From positions 1,488,001 to 1,552,000 of the forward strand of contig NZ_CP068564.1 in assembly GCF_016767175.1 (NCBI RefSeq): a stretch of DNA of 64,000 bases, given 5' to 3'. The first letter of the stretch is position 1; every line of letters starts with the position of its first letter. This DNA is from Keratinibaculum paraultunense. GTDB taxonomy: Bacteria; Bacillota; Clostridia; Tissierellales; Tepidimicrobiaceae. The translations under genes and the position numbers were made by a program. The notes below the pieces were generated by a model, which did not search any database, was not told the origin of the DNA, and saw only the letters and a program-made list of their open reading frames with translations. This document shows, piece by piece, positions 16,735 to 26,239 of the stretch.

Positions 16735-17107
16735 GAGAATCCTCCATTCTATTAATATAATTATTGATCGCATTTCGTAATGCGCTAACGCCTAAATTAG
16801 AGCAATGAACCTTGTTCTCAGGAAGTCCATCTAAGGCATGTATGACATCTTCTTCTGAAATTTCCAATGCTTCATCCAGGGCTTTACCCTTAGCTAATAC
16901 CGTCGTCATACTGGATGTTGCAATTGCCGCAGTGCAACCAAACACAAGAAAGCTTATTTCACTTATACGATTGTCTTTTACTTTAATATAAATCGTAAGA
17001 TAATCTCCGCATGTAGGATCACCGAAACTCCCTTCTGCATCGGCATCCGGCATACTATAAGCATTTTGAGGGCACATAAAATGTTCTATCACTTTGTCAG
17101 AATACAT
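16709..17107 (-). CDS. NifU/IscU-like iron-sulfur cluster scaffold
   Basis: The 132-residue protein is a single NifU N-terminal/IscU-type domain. The three cluster-ligand cysteines are present in GDPTCGDY, FGCTAAIATSS and VHCSNLG. Scaffolds of this family build [2Fe-2S] or [4Fe-4S] clusters for transfer to apoproteins. No cysteine desulfurase is encoded beside it, so sulfur must come from elsewhere. The stop codon of the DUF134 gene lies 2 bases upstream. Confidence 0.87.
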   Translation of the reverse strand: MYSDKVIEHFMCPQNAYSMPDADAEGSFGDPTCGDYLTIYIKVKDNRISEISFLVFGCTAAIATSSMTTVLAKGKALDEALEISEEDVIHALDGLPENKVHCSNLGVSALRNAINNYINRMEDSHENSNSGR

Positions 17108-17109
17108 TA

Positions 17110-17484
17110 TCAGTCACCTCTATCACTACCTGCAAAGCGCCAACCATGTCGATGCCTGCGACAACCTCGTCCGCACCCATTTCCGAATCCTTCACATAGC
17201 CTGTATTCGCCACCTTCTATCAATAGTACCTTACCATTAACCAGAGACTCGGCAATCTTTTTTCTGGCTTCAGCGTAAATGCCTTGAACAGTAGTGCGTG
17301 CAACATCCATCTGCTTGGCGCATTCCTCTTGCGTAAAGCCTTCCAAATCAATAAGCCTTATGGCTTCATACTCATCAACTGTCATTCTGACAATATTCTC
17401 ATCATCCACCTTTAAGTCAAGGGGACCAAACTTACTGTTTTCAGGCAAACAGCATACTTTTCTCCATTTCATTGGTCTCGGCAT
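17110..17484 (-). CDS. DUF134 helix-turn-helix regulator
   Basis: The start at 17484 (124 residues) follows GAGGTGA. The protein begins [15 protein letters not shown], typical of DUF134. It carries a helix-turn-helix resembling sigma region 4 ([31 protein letters not shown]) and ends in a Cys/His/Gly-rich tail ([11 protein letters not shown]) that could sense metal or redox state. It lies inside the metal-cluster operon and is a candidate for the factor that binds the paired palindromes at the operon promoter; that assignment is inference. Confidence 0.84.
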   Translation of the reverse strand: MPRPMKWRKVCCLPENSKFGPLDLKVDDENIVRMTVDEYEAIRLIDLEGFTQEECAKQMDVARTTVQGIYAEARKKIAESLVNGKVLLIEGGEYRLCEGFGNGCGRGCRRHRHGWRFAGSDRGD

Positions 17485-17580
17485 ATTTTTAGTCACCTCG
17501 ATTCTGATAGAAACAATCACTTTTATATTCCATTATATTTATGGTCATGCACCCCATCCCTTTAGATAAAACGCGAACAA

Positions 17581-17598
17581 GGCAGGCTATCGCCTGCC
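17581..17598 (-). terminator. Internal hairpin between DUF5320 and DUF134 genes
   Basis: A compact perfect hairpin (GGCAGGC..GCCTGCC) is followed on the minus strand by TTGTTCGCGTTTT. It may act as a partial terminator or processing site, lowering expression of the downstream operon relative to the DUF5320 genes. Confidence 0.5.
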
Positions 17599-17616
17599 TT
17601 TCGCATTACGACAGGA

Positions 17617-17934
17617 CTAATCTTCTAACTCATCGAGGCGCTTTTTTACATCATCAAGCTGATTTTCAAGAAATTTAGCCTGCCTTTTCAGAAATTCTTT
17701 TTCATCTGCATCCGATGCAAAGTACGCCCCATTTGCATTTTGAGCACCAAAGCGTGCCCACCTTGGCAAACCGGTCGCATAAAACATTCGCCTAAAGCCT
17801 CGTCCCCGTCCGAATCCAAATCCGTAACCGATTGGATTTGCATAACCCGGAACAGCAAAACCTGCGCAAAAGCCTGCACCTCGCCCTGTCATAGGGCCCA
17901 TTCCCATAGGCCCGGTTCCGTCTCCTCTTGGCAT
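17617..17934 (-). CDS. DUF5320 domain protein
   Basis: The 105-residue protein has the family opening MPRGDGTGPMGMGPMTGRGAGFC, a Gly/Arg/Phe-rich middle (GYGFGFGRGRGFRR) and a C-terminal coiled-coil (KEFLKRQAKFLENQLDDVKKRLDELED). Such small proteins are linked to NifX/MinD clusters in anaerobes; their function is unknown. The N-terminal repeat with one cysteine and the coiled coil suggest an assembly or scaffold role. It lies 17 bases after the second DUF5320 gene. Confidence 0.8.
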   Translation of the reverse strand: MPRGDGTGPMGMGPMTGRGAGFCAGFAVPGYANPIGYGFGFGRGRGFRRMFYATGLPRWARFGAQNANGAYFASDADEKEFLKRQAKFLENQLDDVKKRLDELED

Positions 17935-17951
17935 AATGTCACCTCCTTTTC

Positions 17952-18188
17952 TTATAATCTCTTACTTTTAATTTTGCTACGATTAAATAAGTGATAAGCT
18001 AGATAAAAACACCAGGGGATCATTCCAGCAAGCCAGAATGCACGCCTGTAACCTCGTCGTCCAAACCAAAATTCTCGTCTGTAACTTGCGTTCAAATAAC
18101 CGGGCACTTTGGAACCAGCACAAAAACCTAACCTCCGTCCAGTTAATGGTCCCATTCCCAAAGGACCAGTTCTGTCACCTCTGGGCAT
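17952..18188 (-). CDS. DUF5320 domain protein (short paralogue)
   Basis: The start at 18188 follows GAGGAGG and gives 78 residues. It opens with MPRGDRTGPLGMGPLTGRRLGFC, nearly the same as its neighbour, but lacks the coiled-coil end and finishes in a hydrophobic stretch and a basic tail (NRSKIKSKRL). This is the first gene of the operon after the palindrome-flanked promoter. The two copies look like an old tandem duplication. Confidence 0.75.
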   Translation of the reverse strand: MPRGDRTGPLGMGPLTGRRLGFCAGSKVPGYLNASYRREFWFGRRGYRRAFWLAGMIPWCFYLAYHLFNRSKIKSKRL

Positions 18189-18253
18189 AATAGTCCTCCT
18201 CATTTTTACAATCCATTTAATGAATTGATTATCCTTTCAACTGTTACTCAGCG

Positions 18254-18308
18254 TAAATGACATATGTCATTTACATCTTATATTATACCCCGATTCTGAC
18301 ATATGTCA
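18254..18308 (-). promoter_or_regulatory. Consensus promoter bracketed by two identical palindromic operators
   Basis: On the minus strand TTGACA and TATAAT are exact consensus boxes 16 bases apart. The palindrome TGACATATGTCA occurs twice, at 18297-18308 overlapping the -35 box and at 18258-18269 around or just past the expected transcription start. The second is extended to a perfect 20-bp palindrome (18254-18273). Centres are 39 bp apart. This is the pattern of a repressor or redox/metal sensor controlling the downstream DUF5320-to-NifX operon. Confidence 0.8.
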
Positions 18309-18317
18309 ATAACTATT

Positions 18318-18357
18318 TTAAAAAAATACGCCAATCAAGAATTTTTCTCGATTGGCG
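18318..18357 (-). terminator. Terminator after the recombinase genes
   Basis: A hairpin (CGCCAATCAAGA / TCTCGATTGGCG, 18329-18357) lies just past the stop of the recombinase gene at 18375. On the minus strand it is followed by TATTTTTTT. Confidence 0.8.
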
Positions 18358-18374
18358 GCAATCATATTGAAATC

Positions 18375-19943
18375 CTATAGATTCACTTCTATTTCTAACC
18401 CTGACTTAAACTCTACCACTAGCCTGTCATTATATACAGTTGCCTTTTCAATTAGTTTTCTAACCAGTTTATCATCAAATTCCGTAATATCACCGGTTTG
18501 CATATTAAGAAAGTCCGTCATCTCAGCAATCCGATCCCTCTTATCTTGACGGAGAGCGTTTCTCGAAAGTGTTTCTTGCCTTAAGTCCCGTAAGCGGTAA
18601 ATCTCATTGACAATATTATCATATGCTTCCTTTGAATTTGCCAATTGGATCAAATCGGTTTGGAGTTCTTCCAGCCTTTTATCAATATCTGCCGTACTCT
18701 CATCCAAATCCTCGCTTAATACGGTTTCAATATTCTTCTTCAGTATGGTCAGAAAAGAGTTTTTCCCGCTGACGGCTATATTGATAGCTTCTACAATCTT
18801 CTCTTTGAGAGTATCTTCAAGTATAGTGGAAGCGGTACAAAACAAACCGGTGTTTTCCAATCTGCTGACGCATCTCCAAACGATGGATTTTTTCCCTCGG
18901 TTATTCCAATGAACCCTGCGGAATACTTCATGACACTTGCCGCAGAACACCATTTGGGATAAGGGATGATTATTGCTGTAGTTTCTCTTCTTTCCGTTCT
19001 TACTTATATGCACACATCTTCTTTTGACAAGCTGTTCCTGAACCTGCATATAAATTTCACGCGGGATTATGGGCTCATGGCTGTTTTCTACATAGTATTG
19101 AGGAACTATGCCGTTATTGGCCACCCTTTTCTTCGATAAAAAATCTACTGTATAGGTTTTCTGCAACAGCGCATCACCGATATATTTTTCATTCCTCAAA
19201 ATCTTATTGATGGTGCTGGTATGCCATCTGTGATTGCCTGCACCTGTCAGAATTCCGTCAGCTTCCAGACCTCTTGCTATCTGTAGCATACTGGAACCTT
19301 CAAGGTATTCTCTGTAAATGCGTTTAACGATCTCTGCTTCTTCAGGTACGATAACTAAATTGCCATCCTTATCCTTTGTATAGCCAAGAAACCGGTTGTG
19401 ATTAATATGGATTTTTCCTTGCTGATATCGGTACTGAATACCCAGTTTTACATTCTGGCTTAACGATTGGCTTTCTTGCTGCGCCAAAGAAGCCATAATG
19501 GTCAGCAGGATTTCCCCTTTGGAATCCAATGTGTTTATATTTTCCTTTTCAAAGTAAACCGGAATATTTTTTTCTTTAAGCTGCCTTATGTACTTTAGGC
19601 AGTCCAGCGTATTTCTTGCAAACCGGCTGATAGATTTCGTAATTATCATATCGATTTTGCCTTGCATGCATTCTTCTATCATCCGATTAAACTCTTCACG
19701 CTTTTTCGTGTTGGTTCCGGTAATACCTTCATCTGCAAATATACCAGCTAACTCCCATTCGGGATTGCTTTTGATGTAGTTTGTGTAGTGCTCAATTTGC
19801 GCTTCATAACTGGTTGCCTGCTCCTCGCTGTCCGTAGAAACACGACAGTAAGCTGCTACCCGAAGCTTAGGCAATTCCTCGGCCTTTGCACTATTCCCAA
19901 TTCGCTTACGGGCAGGAATTACCGTAACATTCCTGGTTGTCAT
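18375..19943 (-). CDS. Large serine recombinase
   Basis: The 522-residue protein has the resolvase catalytic domain with the nucleophile serine in [13 protein letters not shown] (about residue 36), ISRFARNT, and DEGITGT. A recombinase DNA-binding domain, a zinc-ribbon (FCGKCHE ... C) and a C-terminal coiled coil follow. Large serine recombinases integrate and excise phages and integrative elements. It is the last of three overlapping recombinase genes and ends next to a terminator at the probable end of the prophage-like element, where an attachment site would be expected. Confidence 0.9.
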   Translation of the reverse strand: MTTRNVTVIPARKRIGNSAKAEELPKLRVAAYCRVSTDSEEQATSYEAQIEHYTNYIKSNPEWELAGIFADEGITGTNTKKREEFNRMIEECMQGKIDMIITKSISRFARNTLDCLKYIRQLKEKNIPVYFEKENINTLDSKGEILLTIMASLAQQESQSLSQNVKLGIQYRYQQGKIHINHNRFLGYTKDKDGNLVIVPEEAEIVKRIYREYLEGSSMLQIARGLEADGILTGAGNHRWHTSTINKILRNEKYIGDALLQKTYTVDFLSKKRVANNGIVPQYYVENSHEPIIPREIYMQVQEQLVKRRCVHISKNGKKRNYSNNHPLSQMVFCGKCHEVFRRVHWNNRGKKSIVWRCVSRLENTGLFCTASTILEDTLKEKIVEAINIAVSGKNSFLTILKKNIETVLSEDLDESTADIDKRLEELQTDLIQLANSKEAYDNIVNEIYRLRDLRQETLSRNALRQDKRDRIAEMTDFLNMQTGDITEFDDKLVRKLIEKATVYNDRLVVEFKSGLEIEVNL

Positions 19944-20361
19944 CTAAAATCACCTCGCTCTTAATAAGACTATAAGCATACTCTGCCTGCTGAAATGGAT
20001 CATCGTATAGATTATCTGGCATTGAAGCATGAAACCTAAAATTTAAGATTTTCTTTTCATTTCCTTTATGTTCATAAATCCTACCAAGCTCCTCTGCTCG
20101 CCTGTGTCTTTCCAGTTGTGCTTTTTCGAATGTGTCCTTGCTGATAATTGGCGGATAGAATTTGTACTCAACATACCGTTTATCTGCCAGCATTCTTGCA
20201 ACAGATGTATGGTAACGCTTAATACCCGCTTTTTGCGCCGCTTCGGTTAAAGAAAGCCCGGAAAGGTAAGCCTCAAATAGTTTCTCAATCTTAACTGCTT
20301 CCTCTTCATTAATTACAGCCCTACCGTTTTGAATGGTATATCCAAAAAGTATATGGCTCAT
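19906..20361 (-). CDS. Recombinase-like protein lacking the catalytic domain
   Basis: The start at 20361 gives 151 residues; its ATG shares one base with the stop of the upstream recombinase (TAATG). The sequence matches only the recombinase DNA-binding domain ([27 protein letters not shown], then a helix-turn-helix-like [14 protein letters not shown]). There is no catalytic serine motif. It overlaps the next recombinase by 38 bases. The tight coupling with two full recombinases suggests an accessory DNA-binding subunit rather than a random fragment. Confidence 0.78.
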   Translation of the reverse strand: MSHILFGYTIQNGRAVINEEEAVKIEKLFEAYLSGLSLTEAAQKAGIKRYHTSVARMLADKRYVEYKFYPPIISKDTFEKAQLERHRRAEELGRIYEHKGNEKKILNFRFHASMPDNLYDDPFQQAEYAYSLIKSEVILDDNQECYGNSCP

Positions 20362-21938
20362 TATTTCACCAGCCTTTCCCTTAAGTTCAACCCGCATTTC
20401 ATTTTGAAACCTATTTCTTCTTGTGAAAACACAATGATTTCGCGGGTAAAATCCTCAAATATTTCACTATCAAATGCATCAATCTGCTTTTCAGCTTTTG
20501 TTGCAAATTTAAGAAGCTTTTCAACCTCAAAGAGGATAGTCTGACTCCCATCGATTGTATGTTTTATGGCTTCTTTTTGTTCCTTTAATAAGGCCGCTTC
20601 TTTAAGCAGCTCATTTTTCTGTGTATTAAAAAGAGCGGGTTCCAGGTATCCCTTAGCCATAAGTCCCATGATTACCTGAACCCGTTCTGTATTTTCTTTG
20701 ATTTTTATTTCCAGCTCTTGAATCTTCGCTATATTTTCTGAGTAATTTGTTTCCTTTAAACTTTGTAGCAATGGTCTTAGAATGAATTTATGACCGAAAA
20801 TAAGCTTATTGATCATTACAACAAAGGCCTGATGGATCCCATCCTCTCTGACAAACTTCATGGAACAAGCCGAAGCGTCTTTTATATGCTTTGTGCAGCA
20901 CCAGGCAATGTATTTATGATTACCACTGCCATGAATTCGACGCTTAAAACTGCTGTCACATTCTGCGCATTTGATTTTCCCAGAGAAAGGGTAGCGTTTT
21001 TGATACTTGCTGCTTCCCTTAATTACACCTTTTTCTTTTCCTCTTTGCTTTAATATCTCTTGGGCGGCTTCAAATTCCTCATGGGATATAATGGCTTCAT
21101 GATGATCCTTTATCATGTATTGATCTTTTTCACCACGATTATAATGCCGCTTAAAATTCTCATCTGTATAGGTCTTTTGCAGAAGGACATCCCCGGTATA
21201 TTTTTCATTGCTAAGAATACCGCGGATAGTGGTCGCTGTCCAATGCGAACCTCTCTTTGTTGGGATTTTATCCAAATTTAACCCATCTGCAATTTTCTGT
21301 GTGCCTTTACCAGCCAAAGCCTCGGAAAAAATCCGCTTTACGATTTCAGCCTGTTCTTTATTGATAAATAGCTTCCCATCCACATAATCGTAACCATAGG
21401 GAGGATACGAAATTTTGTATGTTCCGTTTTGGAACCTACGTCTGATAGACCACTTACTATTTTCAGCAATGGATAAGGATTCGTTTTCTGCAAGACTGCT
21501 CAAAATTGTCAGCACTAATTCGCCATCCATGCGCTGCGTATTTATATTCTCTTTCTCGAAATAGATGAAAACACCGAGATCGGTAAGTTTTCTCACCATC
21601 TCAATACAGTCGGTTGTGTTTCTGGCAAATCTGCTGACTGACTTGGTTATAATAAAGTCAATTTTCTTGTTTTCACAATCTGCAAGCAGCCTTAAAAGTC
21701 CAGTTCGGTTCTCCTTTTTTGTGCCTGATATGCCTTCATCATAGTAGATCCCTGCAAACTCCCAATCAGGATTTGCTTTTATATAGGATTCATAATGGTC
21801 TTTTTGTGCTTCCAGGCTTGCCATTTGTTCATCACTGTCTGTTGAAACCCTGCAATAAGCCGCTACCCTCACCTTTGGCTTGAAAGCTTGGAGAGCATTG
21901 TTTCCATCAATCCTCGTTACCTTTCTCACTGTTTTCAC
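20361..21938 (-). CDS. Large serine recombinase
   Basis: The 525-residue protein has the catalytic serine in [21 protein letters not shown] and DEGISGT. A recombinase domain, zinc-ribbon (IKCAECDSSF .. WCC) and coiled-coil region (about 390-470) follow. It is clearly related to but distinct from the recombinase at 18375, so the pair may act together, as known for some elements that carry two or three serine recombinases. It lies 52 bases after the SHOCT-like gene. Confidence 0.9.
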   Translation of the reverse strand: MKTVRKVTRIDGNNALQAFKPKVRVAAYCRVSTDSDEQMASLEAQKDHYESYIKANPDWEFAGIYYDEGISGTKKENRTGLLRLLADCENKKIDFIITKSVSRFARNTTDCIEMVRKLTDLGVFIYFEKENINTQRMDGELVLTILSSLAENESLSIAENSKWSIRRRFQNGTYKISYPPYGYDYVDGKLFINKEQAEIVKRIFSEALAGKGTQKIADGLNLDKIPTKRGSHWTATTIRGILSNEKYTGDVLLQKTYTDENFKRHYNRGEKDQYMIKDHHEAIISHEEFEAAQEILKQRGKEKGVIKGSSKYQKRYPFSGKIKCAECDSSFKRRIHGSGNHKYIAWCCTKHIKDASACSMKFVREDGIHQAFVVMINKLIFGHKFILRPLLQSLKETNYSENIAKIQELEIKIKENTERVQVIMGLMAKGYLEPALFNTQKNELLKEAALLKEQKEAIKHTIDGSQTILFEVEKLLKFATKAEKQIDAFDSEIFEDFTREIIVFSQEEIGFKMKCGLNLRERLVK

Positions 21939-21990
21939 CTCCTTTTGGTATGTGACATGTTACCTCTGTGTGCCGCTAATAGCAAGCTAA

Positions 21991-22209
21991 TTAGGCCATA
22001 AGCTGTGCATACATCGGCGTGAAAGTTTTGCGGTTCAACTTGTCGATTTTGTTGAATTCTTCTTCTGAAATCAGTCCCGCCTTAAGCATCCTCTGCAGAA
22101 TTTTGTATGCCCGCCAGTAATCAACCTCTCTTTGAAGTTCCTCCTGCGTTATCTTTGTATAGTTAGTTTCCTGCGGGTTATATGGTAAATGATTAGCCGC
22201 CTCTATCAT
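21991..22209 (-). CDS. SHOCT-like small protein
   Basis: The 72-residue protein has a short helical region ending in RMLKAGLISEEEFNKIDKLNRK, which matches the SHOCT-type helical motif often found at the ends of bacterial proteins and in small proteins next to recombinases. The ATG at 22209 follows AGGAGGTG. A similar 45-residue protein precedes the other large recombinase in this window (33669-33806), which supports a linked role. The function is unknown. Confidence 0.7.
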   Translation of the reverse strand: MIEAANHLPYNPQETNYTKITQEELQREVDYWRAYKILQRMLKAGLISEEEFNKIDKLNRKTFTPMYAQLMA

Positions 22210-22232
22210 TCAAGCACCTCCTATAAAGACTT

Positions 22233-22256
22233 AGGACAGCCGCGATTGGCTGTCCT
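22233..22256 (-). terminator. Hairpin after the amidase gene
   Basis: A perfect inverted repeat AGGACAGCC / GGCTGTCCT lies between the amidase stop and the SHOCT-like gene and would separate lysis and integration modules. Confidence 0.6.
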
Positions 22257-22262
22257 TTATCA

Positions 22263-23267
22263 TTATTCCGGCAATTTGAGAACTTGTCCGGGGTAAATAG
22301 TATCTGAAGTCAGGCCATTCAGTTTCTTAATCTCCGGAAATCTTGTTCCTCTACCGAGTTCTTTTTCCGCTATTCTCCATAAGGTATCGCCTTTTTGCAC
22401 GGTATAGGTTCTATTGCCCTTGTTATCAGGAATGCTGTTTACAATTACAAGGTTTTCTTTTGCTACCCAAGTGTTTATGCCTGCGATTTCTTGACCGCCG
22501 GATTTCTTAACCTTTTTGCCAAGCAATACACATTCTTTGCCGCCTTTTATGACCGGCTTGCCTTTGTATAAAGTCTGTGTGACCCTGTGGTAATAGTCAT
22601 TTTTGACCCACGTTGGAACTTCCACACTGCCGGGGAAGTAATTCTTTACACTGACCTTAAACTCCACCATATCTCCAATTCCAATATCAGTATTGATATC
22701 TGTACTGTTCTCCAGCGCTTTTTTTACTGCTTTACGGAAAGTGTCCATATTCTCCCCATGCTTGGGAAACCAGTGCATCACATCAGCATGGTTGCTGGCA
22801 ATACCGAGCCTATATCCTTCGGAGTGGCAGATGATGTCATTTTCATTAAGACCGTACTTCTTGCAGAGCATAACGCAGAGTTCAACGGCATTCTGCCACG
22901 CTTTACGGAAATAATCTTCCTGCTTTGCTGCATCATAACCCACCATCACCGCCCCGGATTTATACGAAAACCCAGCAGGCTCACAGATCTCAAAGCCAAT
23001 ATGGGTATTGTTGGCGGATCCTCCTGCATGCCAACCGCGATGATTCCAAGGCAGGTATTGCCAAATCTCTTTATCGTCTACAAAAGCATGTACACATACC
23101 TGCCTGTTTATTTCACCGGCTTTGTAAGATTTGTTCCAACGGGAAAACCACTCAGCCGCCATTACACCCGGCACAGCCGTCGAATGTACCATGATTCCTT
23201 TAGGCGTGATTTTGCGGCCTGCTGTATAGCAATCGTTTCGCGTCATGTATTTAGTAAAAAGCTTCAT
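22263..23267 (-). CDS. Phage endolysin: N-acetylmuramoyl-L-alanine amidase with LysM domain
   Basis: The 334-residue protein has an N-terminal PGRP/amidase_2-type domain: metal-ligand His in [23 protein letters not shown], and a later C-H-S-E-G segment ([10 protein letters not shown]). A linker and a C-terminal LysM domain ([18 protein letters not shown]) that binds peptidoglycan follow. It cleaves the amide bond between muramic acid and the stem peptide. It overlaps the holin gene by 4 bases, forming a lysis cassette. No signal peptide is present, as expected for a holin-dependent endolysin. Confidence 0.9.
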   Translation of the reverse strand: MKLFTKYMTRNDCYTAGRKITPKGIMVHSTAVPGVMAAEWFSRWNKSYKAGEINRQVCVHAFVDDKEIWQYLPWNHRGWHAGGSANNTHIGFEICEPAGFSYKSGAVMVGYDAAKQEDYFRKAWQNAVELCVMLCKKYGLNENDIICHSEGYRLGIASNHADVMHWFPKHGENMDTFRKAVKKALENSTDINTDIGIGDMVEFKVSVKNYFPGSVEVPTWVKNDYYHRVTQTLYKGKPVIKGGKECVLLGKKVKKSGGQEIAGINTWVAKENLVIVNSIPDNKGNRTYTVQKGDTLWRIAEKELGRGTRFPEIKKLNGLTSDTIYPGQVLKLPE

Positions 23268-23683
23268 TTCTTTTCATCCTCCTCATTTGAGTGGCCATGC
23301 AGTTGTTCCAATGCGTTCTTCAGCTTTTCAGGAATGGGCAGTCCTATATGTGCTGCATTCTCAAGAATTGAAATTCCCTCGTTACTCAGGTAAAAGAAAA
23401 TCACCGCTGTCCGGATTGCCCCGCCGTTGCCGAGCACCTGGCTGTCGATGATGTGTCCTACACCTACAAGTACAAAAATAAGCACTTTCTTAAAGATGCC
23501 CTTGGCTCCGACTTCACTCGAAAGCTTTTTGTCTACAATGGCACACATCACGCCGGTCACATAGTCAATGGCCACAAAAGCGATGAGCGCATATAAAAAT
23601 CCATCCAGCCCTCCAAGAAACCAGCCAAGAAATCCACCAATAGCAGTAAAAACCGCCTGTACCCAGTTCCATACTGTTTTCAT
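23264..23683 (-). CDS. Phage holin
   Basis: The 139-residue protein has three to four hydrophobic segments in the N-terminal 95 residues ([60 protein letters not shown]) and an acidic, charged end. It matches the toxin-secretion/phage-lysis holin family. It would form membrane holes that release the amidase encoded next to it. Confidence 0.86.
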   Translation of the reverse strand: MKTVWNWVQAVFTAIGGFLGWFLGGLDGFLYALIAFVAIDYVTGVMCAIVDKKLSSEVGAKGIFKKVLIFVLVGVGHIIDSQVLGNGGAIRTAVIFFYLSNEGISILENAAHIGLPIPEKLKNALEQLHGHSNEEDEKK

Positions 23684-23718
23684 TGTCTTAAACCTCCGTT
23701 CAACTTGAGTTTTGCATA

Positions 23719-23750
23719 TAAAAAAGCGCCCTGCCTTAAAGCAAAGCGCT
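23719..23750 (-). terminator. Terminator after the GH18-like gene
   Basis: AGCGC / GCGCT arms, with extra pairing inside, are followed on the minus strand by TTTTTTATA, just downstream of the gene ending at 23771. Confidence 0.65.
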
Positions 23751-23770
23751 GAATATATAAAACTTTTAAC

Positions 23771-26239
23771 CTATATTTGCTTCGGAAGCGCCTCCCACAG
23801 CCGCATATCCTCCTGCCCAAGCGACCAGATGGCTATACCTCGCAATTTCCATCGATAAGCCGCTTCGTTTGCCCAGTAAACAAGGCTGTCTGCATCCTGA
23901 TAATACAGAATAGAAAAACCATCCGCATCTCCGAGGAAGAGACGGGATATCCAGATATTGATGTCTTTTGATATAATTTTTACTTCATAGTCATTACCGC
24001 AGGAAAGCGTCAAAAGCTGCGAGTGGAAAAAATCATAGTCCATCGAAATGTCCTCATTGCGAGTTGCCGATTCCTCCACATCGTTATTTACTGAAAACAC
24101 CTGAAATTCATCATCCCACGTGACACCAGTGCGAGCAAGCCTGCCAAAGCTGGTTATATTTCCATCCGGAAGTTCCACATCAAAACGCTCGTATGGTTCA
24201 TATACCCACGCATCGCCCAGCCGCAGCAGCTCGCATACCGTCCGGTTGTCCGAGCAGTACCCTGCATAACCACTACCACCGATTACATTCACTGTGAAAC
24301 GCAGGGTTGAAGCTGCACCAGAATATACTCTTACCTTATTGCCGCGTTTTCGCATCTCTATAGTATACATATTCGGATTAGCACGAAGATCGGCATCTGC
24401 AGTTTTTGAGAAACTGGTGGAATAGCTACCAAGCAAGGAATTACCTTGATAAAGCTCGACTCTTTGCGTGTCATAATTTAAGCAGCAGAAAATATCCCCA
24501 AGGAACACCCCAGCCCGTCCACTGCTATTTTGAGGGAAAGCCAGCCTTGCCCGGATATGAATATCGGAAAACCCGTCGTATTTCCATGCAAGTTTGCCAT
24601 ATCCCTCGAGCTGGGAATATGGGCGACTTTCTGTGCTTTCTGGGTCTTGCCAAACATCCCATTCGCCGTCCAACACAGTCCAGTAATTTTCAGGCAGGAT
24701 GTTCCTGTCCCGAAAATCCTCATACCAAATAAGCGCCGAGTCGGGTTTTCTTCGCAACATTTCAAATGTCAGTTTAAAACCTCGATCCGGCTCAACCATC
24801 ACACCATTTACATCCTTGAACCGACGAGGAGAGAGCATAAAGCTGGCTTCACCGGCAAAGGGATACTCCGAAAATCCACTGCAAACCCTAAAACCGTAAA
24901 ACTGGACTCCCGGCACACCACCGCTTATGCTGACAGCATGCGTTCCCTCTTGGAGAAATACACCTTTTGCAAGTGTCAACCAGCAAACTCTTCTCCAGTA
25001 TGGCCACCATAAACGGTTCTCGCTGAAAGTCTTTGATTCACCATCAAGGGAAACGATAATCGCATTTTTGTCCCAGTAAGGAAAGCAAAGCTGTACTGCA
25101 ATATCGTAATATCCCGCTTCTGTTATCTCAAAACGGTACTCTGCTGACGCCTGGTCATCTCCAAGTGAGGCCATCTCATCAGTAATAATGACATTTCCTT
25201 CGTATTCATCCGGAACTCCGTTCCTGTCAATATAAATGGTTCCGAACTCCGCTTTCTGCTCCTTGCCATAGCTTGTCAAATATCTTCGCCTGTTATAAAC
25301 CCCTTTTAGCAGCGGATATTCCCAGGATACAGCATCCCATCCTTCCATATAATCATATACATGAGGAAGAGCCCAAGGTACTTTGTTATAGTCATCCCAG
25401 TAAACCACAATTGGAATAAACGGCTGGGGCGGTGCATCGCCTGTGAAATTGTAAACCCCAGTCATCCAGTATTTTGCCGCATAGTAGGTATTAGACACTC
25501 CTCGATAGGTTATTCCAAGGTTTTCAGGTGTATCATGAATCCTCCAGTTCCAACCATAAGCAGGCAATCCCATGAATATCTTGTCGGGTGACATAACGGA
25601 AACAGCATAATCATATATGCCCTCAAGCCAGTCACGAGGAGATACTGGGCCGGGAGCAGAGCCCGCCCATGCCATGCCATAGCTCATGATGGCGGCGGTA
25701 TCGCAATAGTCGTTAAGATCGGCATAAACACACCAATTTTCACCGCCCACCGAGCCTTGAACGCCGGTCATACCCGGCAGGCAGATGTTGACAAGCTTTG
25801 TTGCATCATAAGATTTAACTGTATTATATATATCCCTAAATAAAGCATTCGCCGCATCCTTGTTTTCATAACCTCCGCCGCGCTCCAGGTCAATATCTAC
25901 CCCAGCACACCATGGATACTTGTTCATGATCCGGATGATTTCAGTAAGAAACTTATCCTTTGCACCGTTTTCGTTGTTGCGAAGTGCAGTAAAAATATTG
26001 GCTATTCCATGATTCATAATTGTGAGCAGCCACTTAATATGAGGCCATTTCTGAATATACGGAAGCATGCTGCTGATGCTGGTACCGGTTTCAGTAATTG
26101 TGCCTGTTGCGTCAACCTCAAAAGTAAAAATGCCTACCGTATCAAAGCGGTCACCATAGTCTCTAAGTGCTTCATATATTCGGGCATTTCCCATAAAACT
26201 CCACACCATGCACCGCTTACCTTTTAAGAAATCCCTCAC
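23771..26239 (-). CDS. Phage tail-associated protein with GH18-like glycoside hydrolase domain
   Basis: The 822-residue protein begins with a GH18 TIM-barrel region. The catalytic-type motif is GVDIDLE (D115, D117, E119), and the typical ICLPGM, IMSYGM and MGLPAYGW strands follow. GH18 enzymes cut beta-1,4 N-acetylglucosamine bonds in chitin or peptidoglycan-like glycans. The C-terminal half (about 330-820) resembles carbohydrate-binding or tail-fibre beta-sandwich domains. Its ATG overlaps the upstream tail gene (ATGA). It probably aids cell-wall binding or penetration by the phage particle. Confidence 0.8.
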   Translation of the reverse strand: MRDFLKGKRCMVWSFMGNARIYEALRDYGDRFDTVGIFTFEVDATGTITETGTSISSMLPYIQKWPHIKWLLTIMNHGIANIFTALRNNENGAKDKFLTEIIRIMNKYPWCAGVDIDLERGGGYENKDAANALFRDIYNTVKSYDATKLVNICLPGMTGVQGSVGGENWCVYADLNDYCDTAAIMSYGMAWAGSAPGPVSPRDWLEGIYDYAVSVMSPDKIFMGLPAYGWNWRIHDTPENLGITYRGVSNTYYAAKYWMTGVYNFTGDAPPQPFIPIVVYWDDYNKVPWALPHVYDYMEGWDAVSWEYPLLKGVYNRRRYLTSYGKEQKAEFGTIYIDRNGVPDEYEGNVIITDEMASLGDDQASAEYRFEITEAGYYDIAVQLCFPYWDKNAIIVSLDGESKTFSENRLWWPYWRRVCWLTLAKGVFLQEGTHAVSISGGVPGVQFYGFRVCSGFSEYPFAGEASFMLSPRRFKDVNGVMVEPDRGFKLTFEMLRRKPDSALIWYEDFRDRNILPENYWTVLDGEWDVWQDPESTESRPYSQLEGYGKLAWKYDGFSDIHIRARLAFPQNSSGRAGVFLGDIFCCLNYDTQRVELYQGNSLLGSYSTSFSKTADADLRANPNMYTIEMRKRGNKVRVYSGAASTLRFTVNVIGGSGYAGYCSDNRTVCELLRLGDAWVYEPYERFDVELPDGNITSFGRLARTGVTWDDEFQVFSVNNDVEESATRNEDISMDYDFFHSQLLTLSCGNDYEVKIISKDINIWISRLFLGDADGFSILYYQDADSLVYWANEAAYRWKLRGIAIWSLGQEDMRLWEALPKQI

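Noticed and set aside
22587-23393. Long plus-strand frame opposite the amidase and holin genes
   Set aside because: It is antisense to two well-supported genes, has no ribosome binding site, and its translation shows no protein-like pattern.
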